From Anaerolineae bacterium (GTDB taxonomy: Bacteria; Chloroflexota; Anaerolineae; Aggregatilineales; Phototrophicaceae): a stretch of DNA of 64,000 nucleotides. The stretch lies in the NCBI GenBank assembly GCA_025055175.1, contig JANWYT010000020.1:156577-220576 (forward strand). The letters are read 5' to 3'. Below, piece by piece: positions 51,701 to 60,189 of this stretch; positions within the stretch are counted from its first letter, which is position 1; every line of letters starts with the position of its first letter. Under the pieces are notes generated by a model that was not told the DNA's origin, did not search any database, and saw only the letters and a list, made by a program, of their open reading frames with translations. The position numbers were made by a program, and so were the translations under genes.

Positions 51701-52920
51701 CCATCGAACGAGTGACGGAGAACATCGATGGGACGGAGGTGGACGTCGTGCCGCCGCAACGCACTCCGCCGACGGCGGCTGTCTCGCCGCAAATTGCCTT
51801 CCTCATGCAAAACCTGCTCAGCGACGACCAGGCGCGGACTGGCGTCTTCCCGCCCAACAGCGCTCTGACGCTCCAGCGCCTGGGCCTGCCCACCCAGGGC
51901 GCGGTGGCCACCTACAGCGGCACTAGTCCGCGCAGCGATTCGTTGTGGACAGTGGGCTTCACTAACAACACTGTGATCGGCGTGTGGCTGGGGACGTATG
52001 ACGACAAACCCACCACCAACGCCAGCGGCTTCACCGCCGCCGCCCCGCTGTGGAATCGCTTGATGGAGATGGCGTTGACGGGGCGCAACCCCTCACCCTT
52101 TGGCAACCCCGGCGGCGTGGTGCAAGACACGGTGTGCGCCGATAGCGGCACGCTGGCTGGGGGTACGAACTGCCCCAACCGCCGCGCCGAAATCTTCATC
52201 CAGGGCCAGCCTGCCCCTTCGCCACAGCAGGGCTTCGCCGCCCAGGTCATCATCGATAGCTGGACGGGCTTCCGCGCCAACAACTTCTGCCCAGAGAACC
52301 AGGTGACGCAGACCTTCCTCAACATCAGCGATCCCTTCGCCATTCAGTGGATCAACGGCACGCCCGAAGGCCGCGCCTGGGCGCAGCGCGTGGGCTTGCC
52401 CGCCAATGCTCAGCCCATCCCCGCCCAGGAATGCCAGCAAGGCCAGACCTTCCCGACGATCATCCTGAACGCGCCAGGGCCAGAGGGCCAGCCCCTCAGC
52501 GGCACGGTGACCATCACGGGCCAAGTCACGGCCACCGATTTCGCCCGCTTCGACCTAGAATTCGCCCCCGCCAACAGCGCCAACTTCCAGCGGATCGTCA
52601 CCAATACCCAGCAGTTCCCAACCCCCGGCTCGACCCTCGCCACCTGGGACACGACTGCCGTCCCCAACGGGACGTATACCCTGCGCCTGGCCGCCTACTC
52701 CACGCGCGGTGGCTTCATCTTCCGCACTGTCAACGTCACGCTCAACAACGTGCCACCGACGCCGACGCCGACCCTAGAGCCGACGCTGCCGTCCGTCATC
52801 TTGCCCACTGTCGATCCCAACTTGGGCGGAGGCGGCAGCTTCTTGCCGCCCACCATCGGGCCGGGCTTCACGCCTTTGCCCTTCGATCCGCTCGGCCCGA
52901 CGCCGACGCTCATGCCCTGA
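48730..52920 (+). CDS. class A penicillin-binding protein with degenerate active sites
   Basis: 1396 residues from ATG 48730 (AGGCGG eight bases upstream). Residues 1-455 are cytoplasmic, Gln/Glu/Ala-rich, with a small Trp/Tyr-rich domain near 280-340. A membrane segment lies at about 459-487. The GT51 glycosyltransferase domain follows; its motif 1, normally EDxxFxxHxG, reads QNPTFYDDAG from Gln551, losing the general-base Glu, the Asp and the His; motif 2 TITQQVARN is mostly kept. The transpeptidase domain has DIIK (861-864) where SxxK should be, TIN (922-924) for SxN and YSGT (from 1062) for KTGT. A C-terminal Ig-like domain and Thr/Pro tail end the protein. Fold and length are intact, so a structural pseudoenzyme is the best reading. 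Confidence 0.85.
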   Translation: MDTSNFPTAQQLWHAPDKTSWTGQDKATPALADVPALPSDLESRPRLPGGWHLPDPKHTVYDAASTVSVPQRQAAPAAVRSVAPAALSPEDLIAEILGQARSSARPISPEPLAPEDMLLLGTPASEDQSTIVVPQPADEEGTVLLPGIGEDETEAFSFSELAALQELERQAAQDQAKEVKLEEDDLSPAAQMALLAKQAEAILPLGAVPQPDPNDPAEVARQRLRELEASTGATRVLTEAPSPVSAALALDEADQQTREQMRQARSAIQMIRQQYDAGQISLEAAEQQQQNYYVWDAKRQTYWQFGINKLRWFKYETTRPGAQWEEADPPFPLDETEPLLGGSLPYYSQPQQQVEVSSSTGQVYGTDGQSAEQTIASPAALVNELDMTYLGSGQGTQQNISVVQDTIPVARLGELGAPGQTTVPSAQPAIPGYGDQPRQTEETPKFDALRERERSSAARAFILVLVGLIACGAIAAVAAIGGATAWYNQQISPWLSAIDALSNYQPDFQTARILDAEGNLIVELSGRGGARQNVSLDRVSPFLIHAIISSQNPTFYDDAGYSLGAVLQSASRALSGGGEVNLKPTITQQVARNLVLKNPSPTAQQSILEGLVAMEIANRYDKNFILQLYLNESFFGNQSYGVEAAARFYFNQPAARVNLAQAAMLAAALRSPAANDPVVNRVQAARAARDVIREMLAVNCLQFQHGARELFCVNENVFVVQDGQNAPLLRVNADGTFGGALAIQLAVVETDSYQPREARGKYQHFVNYVLGIMEATYGAEAIFQRGFTVYTTLIPRMQDESERALRQQISALVSNGVNTGAILITDPTTGAIRAFVGSPDFNNAEVNGQEDYARTWQQSGDIIKPLVYAAALEGGPNGYYTPASVLFDVPSQYTGLGGAVFTPTNVGGRFSGVLPLRNALATINTVTAVKTLEFVGTDKFADLAGRLGLNFLPEEPITVQTAAGFNQVRLIDLMKAYGTLANGGRFTSLHAIERVTENIDGTEVDVVPPQRTPPTAAVSPQIAFLMQNLLSDDQARTGVFPPNSALTLQRLGLPTQGAVATYSGTSPRSDSLWTVGFTNNTVIGVWLGTYDDKPTTNASGFTAAAPLWNRLMEMALTGRNPSPFGNPGGVVQDTVCADSGTLAGGTNCPNRRAEIFIQGQPAPSPQQGFAAQVIIDSWTGFRANNFCPENQVTQTFLNISDPFAIQWINGTPEGRAWAQRVGLPANAQPIPAQECQQGQTFPTIILNAPGPEGQPLSGTVTITGQVTATDFARFDLEFAPANSANFQRIVTNTQQFPTPGSTLATWDTTAVPNGTYTLRLAAYSTRGGFIFRTVNVTLNNVPPTPTPTLEPTLPSVILPTVDPNLGGGGSFLPPTIGPGFTPLPFDPLGPTPTLMP

Positions 52921-52994
52921 GCGGAGGAGATGGTGAGCCTGAGCTATAGCACAAGCTCACCGCCGAAGCACAGATTGAACGTCGATGGCATACC

Positions 52995-53693
52995 TCACTG
53001 GCCATGCGCTGCCAACCAGTCCAGGATGGCAGGCAGGCTAGTGTCGCTGGTCTGGCGGATCATGTCTATGCCATGCGCGTTGCCAAGGTAGCTGAGCGTC
53101 GTCACCACGTTCGGCGCGGCTTCGACCATGCGCGGCACGCCCTGGCGCGGGTAGCGGTCGCGCTCTGCGTAGATGACGAGGACTCTGCGCTCGCCGAACT
53201 GCTCCGTCAGCGGCACGCGCACGCCAATGCCGTAGTATTCCCAGCCTGGCGAGATGGCGATGGCGGTCTTGCAGGCTGGGTCAGCACCGCACGCGACGAT
53301 GGCCAGCACAGACCCCATGCTGCTGCCCAGCATCGAGATGGCGTCGCGCACGCCCTGGCCGCGCACCCAAGCAGCCCAATCGGCCACGTCTAACAGGGCT
53401 TTGGGCCAGTTGATCCGCCCGCGCGTCTGGCCGTAGCCGCGCAGATCGACGGCCAGCACGTTGTAGCCGTTGGCGGTCAGCGTTTCAATGATGGGCGACC
53501 AGCCCTGGCGGTTGCTATAGAGCTGGTGCAGCAGGATGACCGTGGGGCTGTCGGCGCTGACCTGCACCCATGTCCCGACCAGCGTTAGGCCATCGCGAGC
53601 CTTCAGAGCGACGTCGCGCACGCCGTCCTGAGCCAGGACGGGACAGGTCAGCAGCAGAGCCAGCAGGATGGATAGGCGTTGGGCAGGTTTCAT
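52995..53693 (-). CDS. secreted alpha/beta hydrolase
   Basis: 232 residues with a signal peptide (LSILLALLLTCPVLAQ). The fold is a serine hydrolase: oxyanion strand VILLHQLYSNR, nucleophile elbow GSSMGS, Asp in IYAERDRYP and His in GNAHGID. A Cys pair (VACGADPACK) may form a disulfide, fitting an extracytoplasmic place. The gene overlaps the stop of the histidine kinase by ATGA, so it is co-translated with it. The substrate is unknown; the kinase link suggests the hydrolase is expressed with a signal-sensing system. Confidence 0.85.
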   Translation of the reverse strand: MKPAQRLSILLALLLTCPVLAQDGVRDVALKARDGLTLVGTWVQVSADSPTVILLHQLYSNRQGWSPIIETLTANGYNVLAVDLRGYGQTRGRINWPKALLDVADWAAWVRGQGVRDAISMLGSSMGSVLAIVACGADPACKTAIAISPGWEYYGIGVRVPLTEQFGERRVLVIYAERDRYPRQGVPRMVEAAPNVVTTLSYLGNAHGIDMIRQTSDTSLPAILDWLAAHGQ

Positions 53694-55579
53694 GAGGTTG
53701 CGGCGCTCTCTCGGTGAGGCAAGGCGACGCTGAAGATCGTCCCTTGTGGCTGGGCATTGCGGAAGCTAATGCGGCCTCCGTGCAGTTCAACGATGTGTTT
53801 GCTGACGTTCAGGCCCAGGCCATGTCCTGGCTCGGCCACGTTGTCGGCGCGGTAGAAGGGCTGGAAGATGGAGTCGGCGGCGTCGGCAGGAATGCCGACG
53901 CCGCTATCTTCCACTTCAATGAGGGCCTGATCGTCCTGGCGGACTAGCCGCACGATGACATGACCTTCTTTGGTGTACTTGATGGCGTTGCCGACTAGGT
54001 TAGTGACGACCTGGATCATGCGGTCGCGATCCGCTGTAACAATCAGTGGCTCAGCGGGTAACTCCAGGCTCAGGCGCAGACCCTTCTGTTCGGCGTCGTG
54101 CGCAGCCAAGTTGACGACTTCTTCCAAGACGTCTTGAAGAGCTATCGGGACTGTGTCTAGGGTGATGAGGCCGCGTTGGAAGCGCGAGATGGTCAGCAAA
54201 TCGTCGACGATGCGCTGCATGCGCGCCGTTACGCTGTGAATGACCTGGATATGCTCGCGGAATTTGTGAGGCTGGCGATCTAGCAGGAAGAGACGCGTCT
54301 TCAGATTGGCGATGGGGGTGCGCAACTCGTGACTGGCGTAATCCACGAAGCGCGACTTGTGTTCCTCCAGGGCCTTCTGTTGGCTGATGTCGCGGAAGGT
54401 GGTCAGCGCGCCGACGGGCTGGCCCTTCTCATCGCGCACCGCCACGATCGTCACCTCGGCGTCGAATTCCTCGCCTGTCTTGCGGCGCAAGCGCAACTCT
54501 CGCGACCAGAAGCCTTCATGGTGGTAGCTTCGACTCACATCGGCTAAGACAGCGTGGTTTTCTTCGAGGTCAATAGCGTGAGCCAAGAGCTTGTCGGGAA
54601 CATCCACGTCGTTCAAGTCGTAACCGGTGAGTGCGGTGAAGGCTGCGTTGACGTAGCGTCCTCGTCCCTCTTCAATGTAGATCAGGCCCTCGTGGATGGC
54701 GTCGAGGATAGTGTTCAGCTCACGGTTGGCCTTAGCCAGTTCGCTGGTACGAGCAGCGACTTGCTCTTCCAGATCGACGTTCTGCTGGCGCACTGCTTGG
54801 CTCAGGCGCGTGTTTTCGATGGCGATGGCCAGCAGGTCGGCCAGAGATTGAAAGAGGCGTACATCGGTGGTGCTGAACTGACCCAAGCGCTGGCTCTGCA
54901 CGTCCAACGCGCCGATGACGCGGCCTCGGATAGTGAGCGGCACGGCCATCTCGGCTTGCGTCTCTGGCAGACTGGGATTGGCGTGATGAGTGGGATCGTT
55001 GTGCGCGTCATTGGCCAGGTAGTAACGCGCCGTAGCCGTCACATAGCCAATGATGCCGACGCCCCCAACCTGCATTCGGTGGCCCTGCGCCACCAGCGCA
55101 GCGCTGCTCGGCGTCGTGCCAGCAGCCACGCGCAGCGTCGCGTAGTCGCCGCCTTCATCCAGGAGAAAGATGGCCGCATGGTAGAAGCCGAAGCGCTCGA
55201 CGATGAGCTGCACGCTGCGCTGGAGCAATTCGTCCAGGTCGTTCAACGCAGAGATGTCGCGGGCAATTTCTGCGGCCACGTAAATCTGGTCGTTGTGCGC
55301 GCGCGACTCCTCCAGCAGGCGCTCGTTCTCGTCGATGGACTGCTGCCACAGGCTCATCTGCTTGCGCGTCTCACGGACAAAGACTATGGTCAGGACGATG
55401 TAAAGAGAGACGCACAACCCATAGATCGCAAAGACGAGGGGCGGCGAGCTATGTTCCAGGAGATAAAACACGCTGATGGCTACCGACAGCAAAAACAAGG
55501 CAATGACGCCGTAGCCCAGCGTTGCGACGATACGTTTGTGATGGATCGCCTGAGCGGCGTAAGGCGCTGCATCAGTCAT
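53690..55579 (-). CDS. sensor histidine kinase with GAF and PAS domains
   Basis: 629 residues. Two membrane segments at 23-41 and 46-68 with almost no extracellular loop, then a GAF domain (about 108-257), a coiled coil, a PAS domain (285-400, ILDAIHEGLIYIEEGRGRYV in part), HisKA with His417 (SHELRTP) and an ATPase domain (N-box NLVGNAIKYT, G1 EDSGVGIP, G2 GHGLGLNVSK). It should autophosphorylate and pass phosphate to a response regulator, which is not in the window. The very short outside loop suggests sensing inside the membrane or through the GAF/PAS domains. First gene of an operon with the hydrolase. Confidence 0.95.
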   Translation of the reverse strand: MTDAAPYAAQAIHHKRIVATLGYGVIALFLLSVAISVFYLLEHSSPPLVFAIYGLCVSLYIVLTIVFVRETRKQMSLWQQSIDENERLLEESRAHNDQIYVAAEIARDISALNDLDELLQRSVQLIVERFGFYHAAIFLLDEGGDYATLRVAAGTTPSSAALVAQGHRMQVGGVGIIGYVTATARYYLANDAHNDPTHHANPSLPETQAEMAVPLTIRGRVIGALDVQSQRLGQFSTTDVRLFQSLADLLAIAIENTRLSQAVRQQNVDLEEQVAARTSELAKANRELNTILDAIHEGLIYIEEGRGRYVNAAFTALTGYDLNDVDVPDKLLAHAIDLEENHAVLADVSRSYHHEGFWSRELRLRRKTGEEFDAEVTIVAVRDEKGQPVGALTTFRDISQQKALEEHKSRFVDYASHELRTPIANLKTRLFLLDRQPHKFREHIQVIHSVTARMQRIVDDLLTISRFQRGLITLDTVPIALQDVLEEVVNLAAHDAEQKGLRLSLELPAEPLIVTADRDRMIQVVTNLVGNAIKYTKEGHVIVRLVRQDDQALIEVEDSGVGIPADAADSIFQPFYRADNVAEPGHGLGLNVSKHIVELHGGRISFRNAQPQGTIFSVALPHRESAATS

Positions 55580-55966
55580 GGTGACAGCCTATCGAACGTA
55601 AGCTGAGCGCGTTGCCTTTATCTTAAACTCATCCTCTCCAGAGCGCAATCTGACGATGATTGTTGCTCAGAGTGGCCGCATGAGTCGTAGACATAGGTTC
55701 GGCCTTCGCCCTGAAGGAGAACGGCGATGGATGAGGGTTCGAACAGACTTGAAGGCCGAGGCGAGATGAGGGAGATGGATTTCTGCATCGGCCCCAGATG
55801 ACCGCTCAGCTTTCCAAGCCAAGATCAGCCAAGCCCCTTAAACAGACTTCACACGTCCTTTAATTACTGACGCTATAGAATGACGATTTGTCCACGTTTG
55901 CCGAGAGATTGGCACATTCGTGAACTTTGCGCTCGTCAGCGTCATAGGAATGAGGAGAGAGAAGAC
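55580..55966. other. 387-base intergenic region upstream of pstS
   Basis: No gene is seen. An 8-bp inverted repeat CGGCCTTC / GAAGGCCG brackets about 40 bases near 55702-55760, with GGATGAGGG inside. On the plus strand TATAGA at 55874-55879 is a likely -10 box for pstS, giving a leader of about 85 bases. The AT-rich CTTAAACAGACTTCACACG just upstream could hold a Pho-type site, but no repeated CTGTCAT-like units are visible. Confidence 0.45.
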
Positions 55967-56983
55967 GTGAAAAGACTATCCCTTGCGCTCGTACTAGTGT
56001 TCACGTTGGCGTTGGCCGCTCGTGGCCAGGAGATTCAGGACGGGATCATCATCCTGCCCGAACAAGACCCATTAGATTTCAGCGGCGACATCGTCATCGC
56101 CGGCAGCTCCACCGTCTTCCCGCTGACGAACCGCATGGCTCAGCGCTTCACCGAGGACGGCTTCCTGGGCAAGATCACCATCGACAGCATTGGCACAGGC
56201 GCTGGCTTTGAACGCTTCTGCGTCAGCGGCGACAGCGACATCAGCAACGCTTCGCGCGCCATCCGCGCCGCCGAAGTGGACAAGTGTCGGGCTAACGGCC
56301 GCGAACCGCTGGAATTTCGCGTCGGCACTGATGCCCTGGTCGTCGTCGTCAACAACGACAACGACTTCGTCAAAGACCTGAGCCTAGAAGAGTTAGCCCT
56401 GCTGTTCAGCACCGCCAAGCTGTGGTCAGACGTGCGCCCTGAGTTCCCCGCCGAGCCGATTGCGCGTTTCATCCCCGGCACAGACAGCGGCACGTTCGAC
56501 TTCTTCGTGGAAGCCGTCTTCAAGGGTGACGAAGCCGCTATCCTAGCCGCCGACAATCTGCGCCTGTCAGAAGACGACGACGTACTGGCCAAAGGCATTG
56601 AAGCCAACCAGTATGCTGTCGGCTTCTTCGGCTTCGCCTACCTAGCGAGCCATATTGACCGCGTCCATGCCATCGCGGTTGAAGGCGTTGAACCCAACGA
56701 ACAGTCGGCGGAAGATGGCAGCTATCCGTTAGCTCGTCCTCTGTTCATCTACAGCGACGCCAAGATCATGACCGACAAGCCTCAAGTGGCGGCCTTCATC
56801 GGCTACTACCTGAGCCTAGTGAACGAAGAAATCTTGGATGTGGGCTACTTTCCGGCCAGCGACGACGCGCTCAACCTGGCCAAGAACACCTGGTTGGCCG
56901 CGATGGGCCTGCCCGCCTTCGACCTGGAAGACGAGGCCGAGGCGACGCCAGAGGCTACCGCTGAGGCGACGGCTCGGCCCTAG
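55967..56983 (+). CDS. pstS: phosphate-binding protein PstS-like
   Basis: 338 residues from GTG 55967, which follows a GAGGAGA ribosome site and starts a signal peptide (LSLALVLVFTLALAARG); an ATG at 55880 overlaps the -10 box and is rejected. The PBP-like II fold shows IAGSSTVFPLTNRM (phosphate-binding Ser-Ser-Thr), IGTGAGFERFC, DISNASRAI and PGTDSGTFDFF. It should capture phosphate outside the membrane. The C-terminus is a Thr/Ala/Glu tail. There are no pstCAB genes nearby: the following gene converges and encodes an exporter-type ABC protein. Confidence 0.9.
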   Translation: MKRLSLALVLVFTLALAARGQEIQDGIIILPEQDPLDFSGDIVIAGSSTVFPLTNRMAQRFTEDGFLGKITIDSIGTGAGFERFCVSGDSDISNASRAIRAAEVDKCRANGREPLEFRVGTDALVVVVNNDNDFVKDLSLEELALLFSTAKLWSDVRPEFPAEPIARFIPGTDSGTFDFFVEAVFKGDEAAILAADNLRLSEDDDVLAKGIEANQYAVGFFGFAYLASHIDRVHAIAVEGVEPNEQSAEDGSYPLARPLFIYSDAKIMTDKPQVAAFIGYYLSLVNEEILDVGYFPASDDALNLAKNTWLAAMGLPAFDLEDEAEATPEATAEATARP

Positions 56984-58923
56984 ACCTGGCTGAGCCGTTC
57001 CCGTTCGTGGCGGAACTGCGTCTCGTAAAGCGAGGCGTATAGGCCGCCACGCGCCAGCAGATCGTCGTGCCTGCCGCGCTCGACGATCTGCCCACGATCC
57101 ATCACCAGGATGAGGTCGGCGGTTAGGATGGTACTGAGGCGATGAGCGATGACGATGGTCGTGCGGCCTTGCTGCAAGCGACCCAGCGCTTCTTGGATGA
57201 GCGCTTCGCTCTGGCTGTCCAGGCTGCTGGTGGCTTCGTCCAGCACCAGCAAGCGCGGGTTCTTGAGGATGACGCGGGCGATGGCCAGGCGCTGCTTCTC
57301 GCCGCCGCTCAGGCGATAGCCGCGCTCTCCGACGACGGTATCGTAGCCCTGGGGCAGGCCCATGATGAAATCGTGGATGTTGGCGGCGCGACAGGCGTCC
57401 TCCAACTCAGCCTGAGCAGCATCCAGCTTGGCGTACAGCAGGTTAGTGCGGATAGTGTCGTGGAACAGATAGGTCTCTTGCGTCACCATGCCGATGTGCT
57501 GAACCAGACTGTCCAGGGTCAAGTCGCGCAGATCGTGGCCGTCTAGCAGCACCGCGCCCTCGGTAGGATCGTACAAGCGCGGGATCAGGTAGGTGAGCGT
57601 GGTCTTGCCCGCCCCGCTCGGCCCAACCAGGGCGGCCACTTGGCCGGGCTGCAGCTTGAAAGAGATCGCTTGCAGGGCAGCCTCGCGGGCCTGATGATGA
57701 CCGGACGGAGCAGCGGGCGCGTGGCCACTGACCCTGTCGCCGCCCAGGACAGCGCGCACGCTGTCTGAGCGGCCGTGCCGCGTCACTTCGCGCAGCGGGG
57801 CGTCTTCATCCAGGGCATAGACGAAGCTCACGTTGCGGAATTCTAGCTCGCCACGCACTTGCTCTAGGCGCAAGGCGTCGGGCTTGTCGGCGATTTCGCG
57901 CGGCAAGTCGATGATCTCGAAGACGCGTTCAAAGCTCAGCATCGACGTGGCGAAGTCCACCGGCGCATTGGTCAGAGCTTGCAGCGGCCCATAGAGCTGA
58001 GTGAGGTATGTGCCGAAAGCGACGATAGTGCCGACGGTGAACTCGCCGCTCAGCACTAGATGGCCGCCCACCCAATACACCAGCGCCGTCCCCATCACGC
58101 TCACCAGGCCGATGATGATGAAAAATTGCGTCCCCAGCACGGCGCGCCGTATGCCGGCTTGACGCACGTCGGCAGCGCGCACACGGAAGCGCTCAACTTC
58201 CATCGGGGCGCGCCCAAACAGCTTGACCAGCAGCGCCCCGCTGATGTTGAGCGTCTCACTGACCATCGCGTTCATCTGCGCGTTGCTGTCCATTTGCTGG
58301 CGGATGATGGCGCGCAGGCGTCCGCCCATGCGCCGCGCAGCCCAGATGAAGAAGGGCATCACCATCACCCCTAGCAGCGTCAAGCGCCATTCTAGCGCCA
58401 ACATGACGCCGGCGGTGGCGACGACGGTGATGAAGTTGGTGGCGATGGTCACCAGCGTGTTGCTAATGGCGTTCTGCGCCCCCACCACGTCATTGTTGAG
58501 GCGGCTCACCAGCTCACCCGTCTTGGTATGGGTGAAGAAGCGCAGCGACATGCGTTGCAGATGTTCGTACAGGGCTAGGCGCAGGTCGTAGATGACGCCT
58601 TCGCCGACGGTCGCGTTCAGCTTGCGCTGGCCGATGGAGATGGCGCTGCTCAGCAGCGGAATCGCCACCAAGCCCAGGGCCAGCAGGTTGAGTCGGGCCG
58701 CGTCGCCTGGCGGTTGTAGCGCCCCGTCGATCAATTCGCGGAAGATGAGCGGCGTCAGCAGGCCCAAACCAGTCGTCGCCGAGATGGCCGCCAACATCCC
58801 CAGGATAGCTAGGCGATAGGGCCGCGCATAGCTCAGGACGCGGCTCAGCAAGGCGCGCGTCACCGTCGGAGGCTTGCCCTCTTCGCTGTTGAGATACGTC
58901 CACCAACCACCACCATGAAACAT
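56980..58923 (-). CDS. ABC exporter half-transporter (MsbA/LmrA type)
   Basis: 647 residues from ATG 58923, with AGGAG seven bases upstream (an earlier ATG at 58938 sits before it). An N-terminal six-helix ABC exporter domain (about 30-320) is fused to an ATPase domain with Walker A GPSGAGKTT, signature LSGGEKQRLA, Walker B LLVLDEATSS and the H-loop AHRLST. Between them is an insertion of about 35 residues (GRSDSVRAVLGGDRVSG, HAPAAPSGHH) that most relatives lack. It probably forms a homodimer exporting lipids or drugs. It overlaps the end of pstS by four bases. Confidence 0.92.
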   Translation of the reverse strand: MFHGGGWWTYLNSEEGKPPTVTRALLSRVLSYARPYRLAILGMLAAISATTGLGLLTPLIFRELIDGALQPPGDAARLNLLALGLVAIPLLSSAISIGQRKLNATVGEGVIYDLRLALYEHLQRMSLRFFTHTKTGELVSRLNNDVVGAQNAISNTLVTIATNFITVVATAGVMLALEWRLTLLGVMVMPFFIWAARRMGGRLRAIIRQQMDSNAQMNAMVSETLNISGALLVKLFGRAPMEVERFRVRAADVRQAGIRRAVLGTQFFIIIGLVSVMGTALVYWVGGHLVLSGEFTVGTIVAFGTYLTQLYGPLQALTNAPVDFATSMLSFERVFEIIDLPREIADKPDALRLEQVRGELEFRNVSFVYALDEDAPLREVTRHGRSDSVRAVLGGDRVSGHAPAAPSGHHQAREAALQAISFKLQPGQVAALVGPSGAGKTTLTYLIPRLYDPTEGAVLLDGHDLRDLTLDSLVQHIGMVTQETYLFHDTIRTNLLYAKLDAAQAELEDACRAANIHDFIMGLPQGYDTVVGERGYRLSGGEKQRLAIARVILKNPRLLVLDEATSSLDSQSEALIQEALGRLQQGRTTIVIAHRLSTILTADLILVMDRGQIVERGRHDDLLARGGLYASLYETQFRHERERLSQV

Positions 58924-59121
58924 GAACTGCTCCTGCATCGCGTCACTGGATTTTCAGGATGGATTATACCCCGCGCAGTATAGAGCCTGCCCTGCGCTTG
59001 CGGCTAGGAGAGCTGTGAGCCGTGGACTGCCTGACTCTGCACCCAGGGTGTGTGGCGTCTTCTTTCAGCGGCACAGCGCGTTCAGAGTGCGGAGTCACAG
59101 CGCCCGCTTGGACGGCTCGGC

Positions 59122-60189
59122 TCAGGCCAACAGGCGGCGGGCCAGATCGACGCCCAGCCACAGCGCCGCCGCGCCCTGGGGCGGCATGATGGCGTGGACG
59201 TCGGGCGGCAGAGAAGCCAGCAGCGCAGCGTCGTCTTGAATTGGCACGAGCGTCAGGCGTCCGCCCTGGGCTTCGCTGGCGGCGTTGAAGGGGGTGAGGC
59301 TGTCAGGAGCAGCGCAGCGCGCCCACCACTGCGGGTCGCGGATGAGCAGCAAGGCGCAAATCTCGGCGCGCAGCGTGAAAAAATTGAACACCACGCCCGT
59401 CAAGTGCAGGCTAGCGCGCCCAGCGGCCAGCATGGCTTGCAGGTCGTGCCAGGCTGCTTGCTGGCTGAAATCTTGGTTGCCTTGCGGGTCTTCTTCCATC
59501 CCAAACAGTTCCTCTAGGTATTCGCGCTCTACTTGGTGACGCACGCTCCAATCGCGGGTCGTCGGGCTACCCTCGCTGGGCTGGAAGATGAAAGCAGGCA
59601 AGACGTGGAAGAAGCCAGGATCGGTGGCGTTACGGCTGGTGCGCCGCGCCAAAATGGCCCGATGTCCGCCTTCTGGATGTGCGAAGACCGTCAGGCAGGC
59701 TACGCCCAGCGCTGCGCTGCGCCCCGCTCCTTCTGTAATGGCGCGTTGTGGGCTGATGGCGCGGTGCAGCAGCGTGCGACCAGGCAAGCGGAGCGTCTCG
59801 TGGAGGTTGGCGTCGCGCAGTTCCTGTTCCAGAGCGCCGCAAGTGGCCAGCATGTCGTAGTAGCGCCCCAGATGGGCTTCTACCTTCAACAGCGGGCCAG
59901 GGCGCAGGCGCTTGAAAGCGTAAGTAATCCCGTTGTACAGGCCAGGCGTGCGGTTTTGGTAGGTGGCCAGCACGGCGTGATTGTAGAAGGCCAGCGCGTC
60001 CTCGCCCTCTAGCCAGTCGTCTTCAGCGGGCGGCGGGCCGAGGACGCTGTCTAAATCGTCTACTTGCTGTGAGGCGGGCGGAAAATGAGTGATGGGATAG
60101 CGCACTTCGCCGCGCTGGAAGAAGGGAGCGTCGTAGAGCTTGGCCAGGTAGCTGACCAAGCGCGCGTATTGCTGACCGAAAGGCGTCAC
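59122..60189 (-). CDS. uncharacterised protein with a Nudix-box-like segment
   Basis: 355 residues from a GTG overlapping the stop of the upstream gene (GTGA). No signal peptide. The N-terminal half is helical, with aromatic-rich YNGITYAFKRLRPG. The middle has a beta region (VACLTVFAHPEGGHRAILARRT in part) followed by WSVRHQVEREYLEELFGMEE, which resembles the Nudix box RE-x-x-EE, but the spacing to the final Gly is one residue long and the leading GxxxxxE is missing. A degenerate Nudix-like fold is possible; I would not assign an activity. Encoded with its upstream partner of equal obscurity. Confidence 0.6.
   Translation of the reverse strand: MTPFGQQYARLVSYLAKLYDAPFFQRGEVRYPITHFPPASQQVDDLDSVLGPPPAEDDWLEGEDALAFYNHAVLATYQNRTPGLYNGITYAFKRLRPGPLLKVEAHLGRYYDMLATCGALEQELRDANLHETLRLPGRTLLHRAISPQRAITEGAGRSAALGVACLTVFAHPEGGHRAILARRTSRNATDPGFFHVLPAFIFQPSEGSPTTRDWSVRHQVEREYLEELFGMEEDPQGNQDFSQQAAWHDLQAMLAAGRASLHLTGVVFNFFTLRAEICALLLIRDPQWWARCAAPDSLTPFNAASEAQGGRLTLVPIQDDAALLASLPPDVHAIMPPQGAAALWLGVDLARRLLA

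Noticed and set aside
48730..52920. The PBP as a decaying pseudogene
   Set aside because: No stops or frameshifts over 4.2 kb, and fold-defining motifs remain, so selection on the protein is more likely.
55700..55760. Possible tRNA (GGTTCGAAC present)
   Set aside because: No acceptor, D or anticodon stems can be folded around it.
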